A stretch of 64,000 nt of DNA from Oceanibaculum indicum P24. GTDB taxonomy: Bacteria; Pseudomonadota; Alphaproteobacteria; Oceanibaculales; Oceanibaculaceae. Location: the NCBI RefSeq assembly GCF_000299935.1, contig NZ_AMRL01000003.1, positions 176,390 through 240,389 of the forward strand, in the 5' to 3' direction. The notes below the pieces were generated by a model. The model searched no databases and was not told the DNA's origin. It saw only the letters and a program-made list of their open reading frames with translations. Both the position numbers and the translations under genes were made by a program. Every line of letters begins with the position of its first letter. Position 1 is the first letter of the stretch. Below, piece by piece: positions 63,435 to 64,000 of the stretch.

Positions 63435-64000
63435 ATGACGAACGAAACGGCTAGGCCCGCCGCCGCACCGCAGCACGAGCTTTTACCGCGCCCCGGGCAA
63501 CCGGCGGGCCGCGCGACCGTGCTGCTGCCGCTTCCGGTGGGAGACGGCTATGACTACCGGGTGCCAGAGGGCATGGCACTGGAAGAAGGCAGCTTTGTGG
63601 AAGTACCGCTGGGCAAGCGCCAGATGCTGGGCGTGGTCTGGCGGCTGGGCGGCGACAGCGCGGTGCCGGAAGCCCGGCTGAAGGACATTACCGGCGTGCT
63701 GGATGTCCCGCCGATGCCGGAAGCGCTGCGCGGCTTCGTCTCCTGGGTCGCCTCCTACACGCTGGCCGCCCCCGGCGCCGTGCTGCGCATGGCGATGAGC
63801 GTGCCGGCGGCGCTGGAACCGCCCAGGCCCGTTACCGCCTATGAAGCCGCGCCCGGCTTCGATGCGGAGGCGCTGCGCCCGACGCCAGCGCGCCGCCGCG
63901 TGCTCGCCTTCCTGGCCGGCCTGCCGCCGCTGCCCGCCGCCGAGATCGCGCGGCAGGCCGGTGTCTCGGCCGGTGTGGTGAAGGGGCTGGCGGAGGCTGG
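63435..64000 (+). CDS. priA: Primosomal protein N' (PriA), N-terminal part
   Basis: The first 188 codons of PriA, running off the window. PriA is the helicase that reloads the replisome at stalled forks. The opening has the 3' DNA-binding domain: ATVLLPLPVGDGYDYRVPEG, then GSFVEVPLGKRQMLGVVW and SWVASYTLAAPGAVLRMAM. ATG at 63435 is the only sensible start. The ATPase and zinc domains lie beyond the end. The priA-fsa-DUF484-xerC order is common in alphaproteobacteria. Confidence 0.93.
   Translation, partial: MTNETARPAAAPQHELLPRPGQPAGRATVLLPLPVGDGYDYRVPEGMALEEGSFVEVPLGKRQMLGVVWRLGGDSAVPEARLKDITGVLDVPPMPEALRGFVSWVASYTLAAPGAVLRMAMSVPAALEPPRPVTAYEAAPGFDAEALRPTPARRRVLAFLAGLPPLPAAEIARQAGVSAGVVKGLAEA

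Noticed and set aside
1..64000. CRISPR arrays, insertion sequences, prophage
   Set aside because: No regularly spaced repeats, transposase motifs or phage structural genes were seen; XerC here is the housekeeping recombinase.

Overview
The window is GC-rich, densely coding chromosomal DNA from an alphaproteobacterium, most likely a member of the Rhodospirillales. The placement rests on gene content and order. The block murA - DUF2948 - hisG/hisD - UPF0262 - low-molecular-weight phosphatase - infA - maf - RNase E/G - yacG - tRNA-Phe, the uvrC - pgsA - moaD/moaE run, and priA facing fsa - DUF484 - xerC are all arrangements I know from alphaproteobacteria, and PAS_5-type proteins are common in Rhodospirillales. 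No phage genes, transposases or CRISPR arrays were seen.

Layout. 0-5.7 kb: a Phd/PIN toxin-antitoxin pair, a leftward operon (Kef-type antiporter, EamA exporter, S49 peptidase, small zinc-ribbon protein) and a divergent pteridine-reductase-like SDR. 5.7-11.7 kb: an AT-rich gap with a consensus DnaA box, then uvrC-pgsA followed by molybdenum cofactor genes mobB, moeA, moaD and moaE. 11.7-20.7 kb: nitronate monooxygenase, a PAS protein, a Tat-exported PhoX phosphatase, a metallo-beta-lactamase-fold hydrolase, a SulP-Usp pair, an SDR with an odd active site and a TRIC-type channel. 20.7-24.4 kb: a solitary 1125-residue restriction-modification enzyme beside tRNA-Phe. 24.5-36.3 kb: the conserved murA-to-yacG block, split between hisG and DUF2948 by a gamma-glutamyltransferase, a histidine kinase and an MFS carrier. 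36.4-44.9 kb: a tiny membrane protein, tRNA-Thr, a fumarylacetoacetase-like protein, a zinc-type TonB receptor gene broken by one in-frame TAG, aldo/keto reductase, a molybdate-type regulator, pirin and fabI. 44.9-48.0 kb: a hybrid kinase with an HD-GYP response regulator. 48.0-52.1 kb: DUF2946, YcnI, a second TonB receptor and TauE/SafE. 52.1-57.0 kb: amidoligase with glutamine amidotransferase, an SDR, DUF2256 with an iron-sulfur photolyase, an HMA protein and a cytochrome c. 57.0-64.0 kb: a BCCT osmolyte transporter, FkbM methyltransferase, FKBP, xerC, DUF484, fsa and the start of priA.

Two intergenic spaces look like unannotated RNA genes. 41943-42108 has a sigma70-like promoter, nested hairpins and a 13-bp terminator hairpin on the + strand between two leftward genes. 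57175-57283 has a near-consensus promoter about 75 nt before a strong intrinsic terminator, upstream of the BCCT transporter. These, the amidoligase pair and the nonsense-interrupted zinc receptor are the points most worth a second look.
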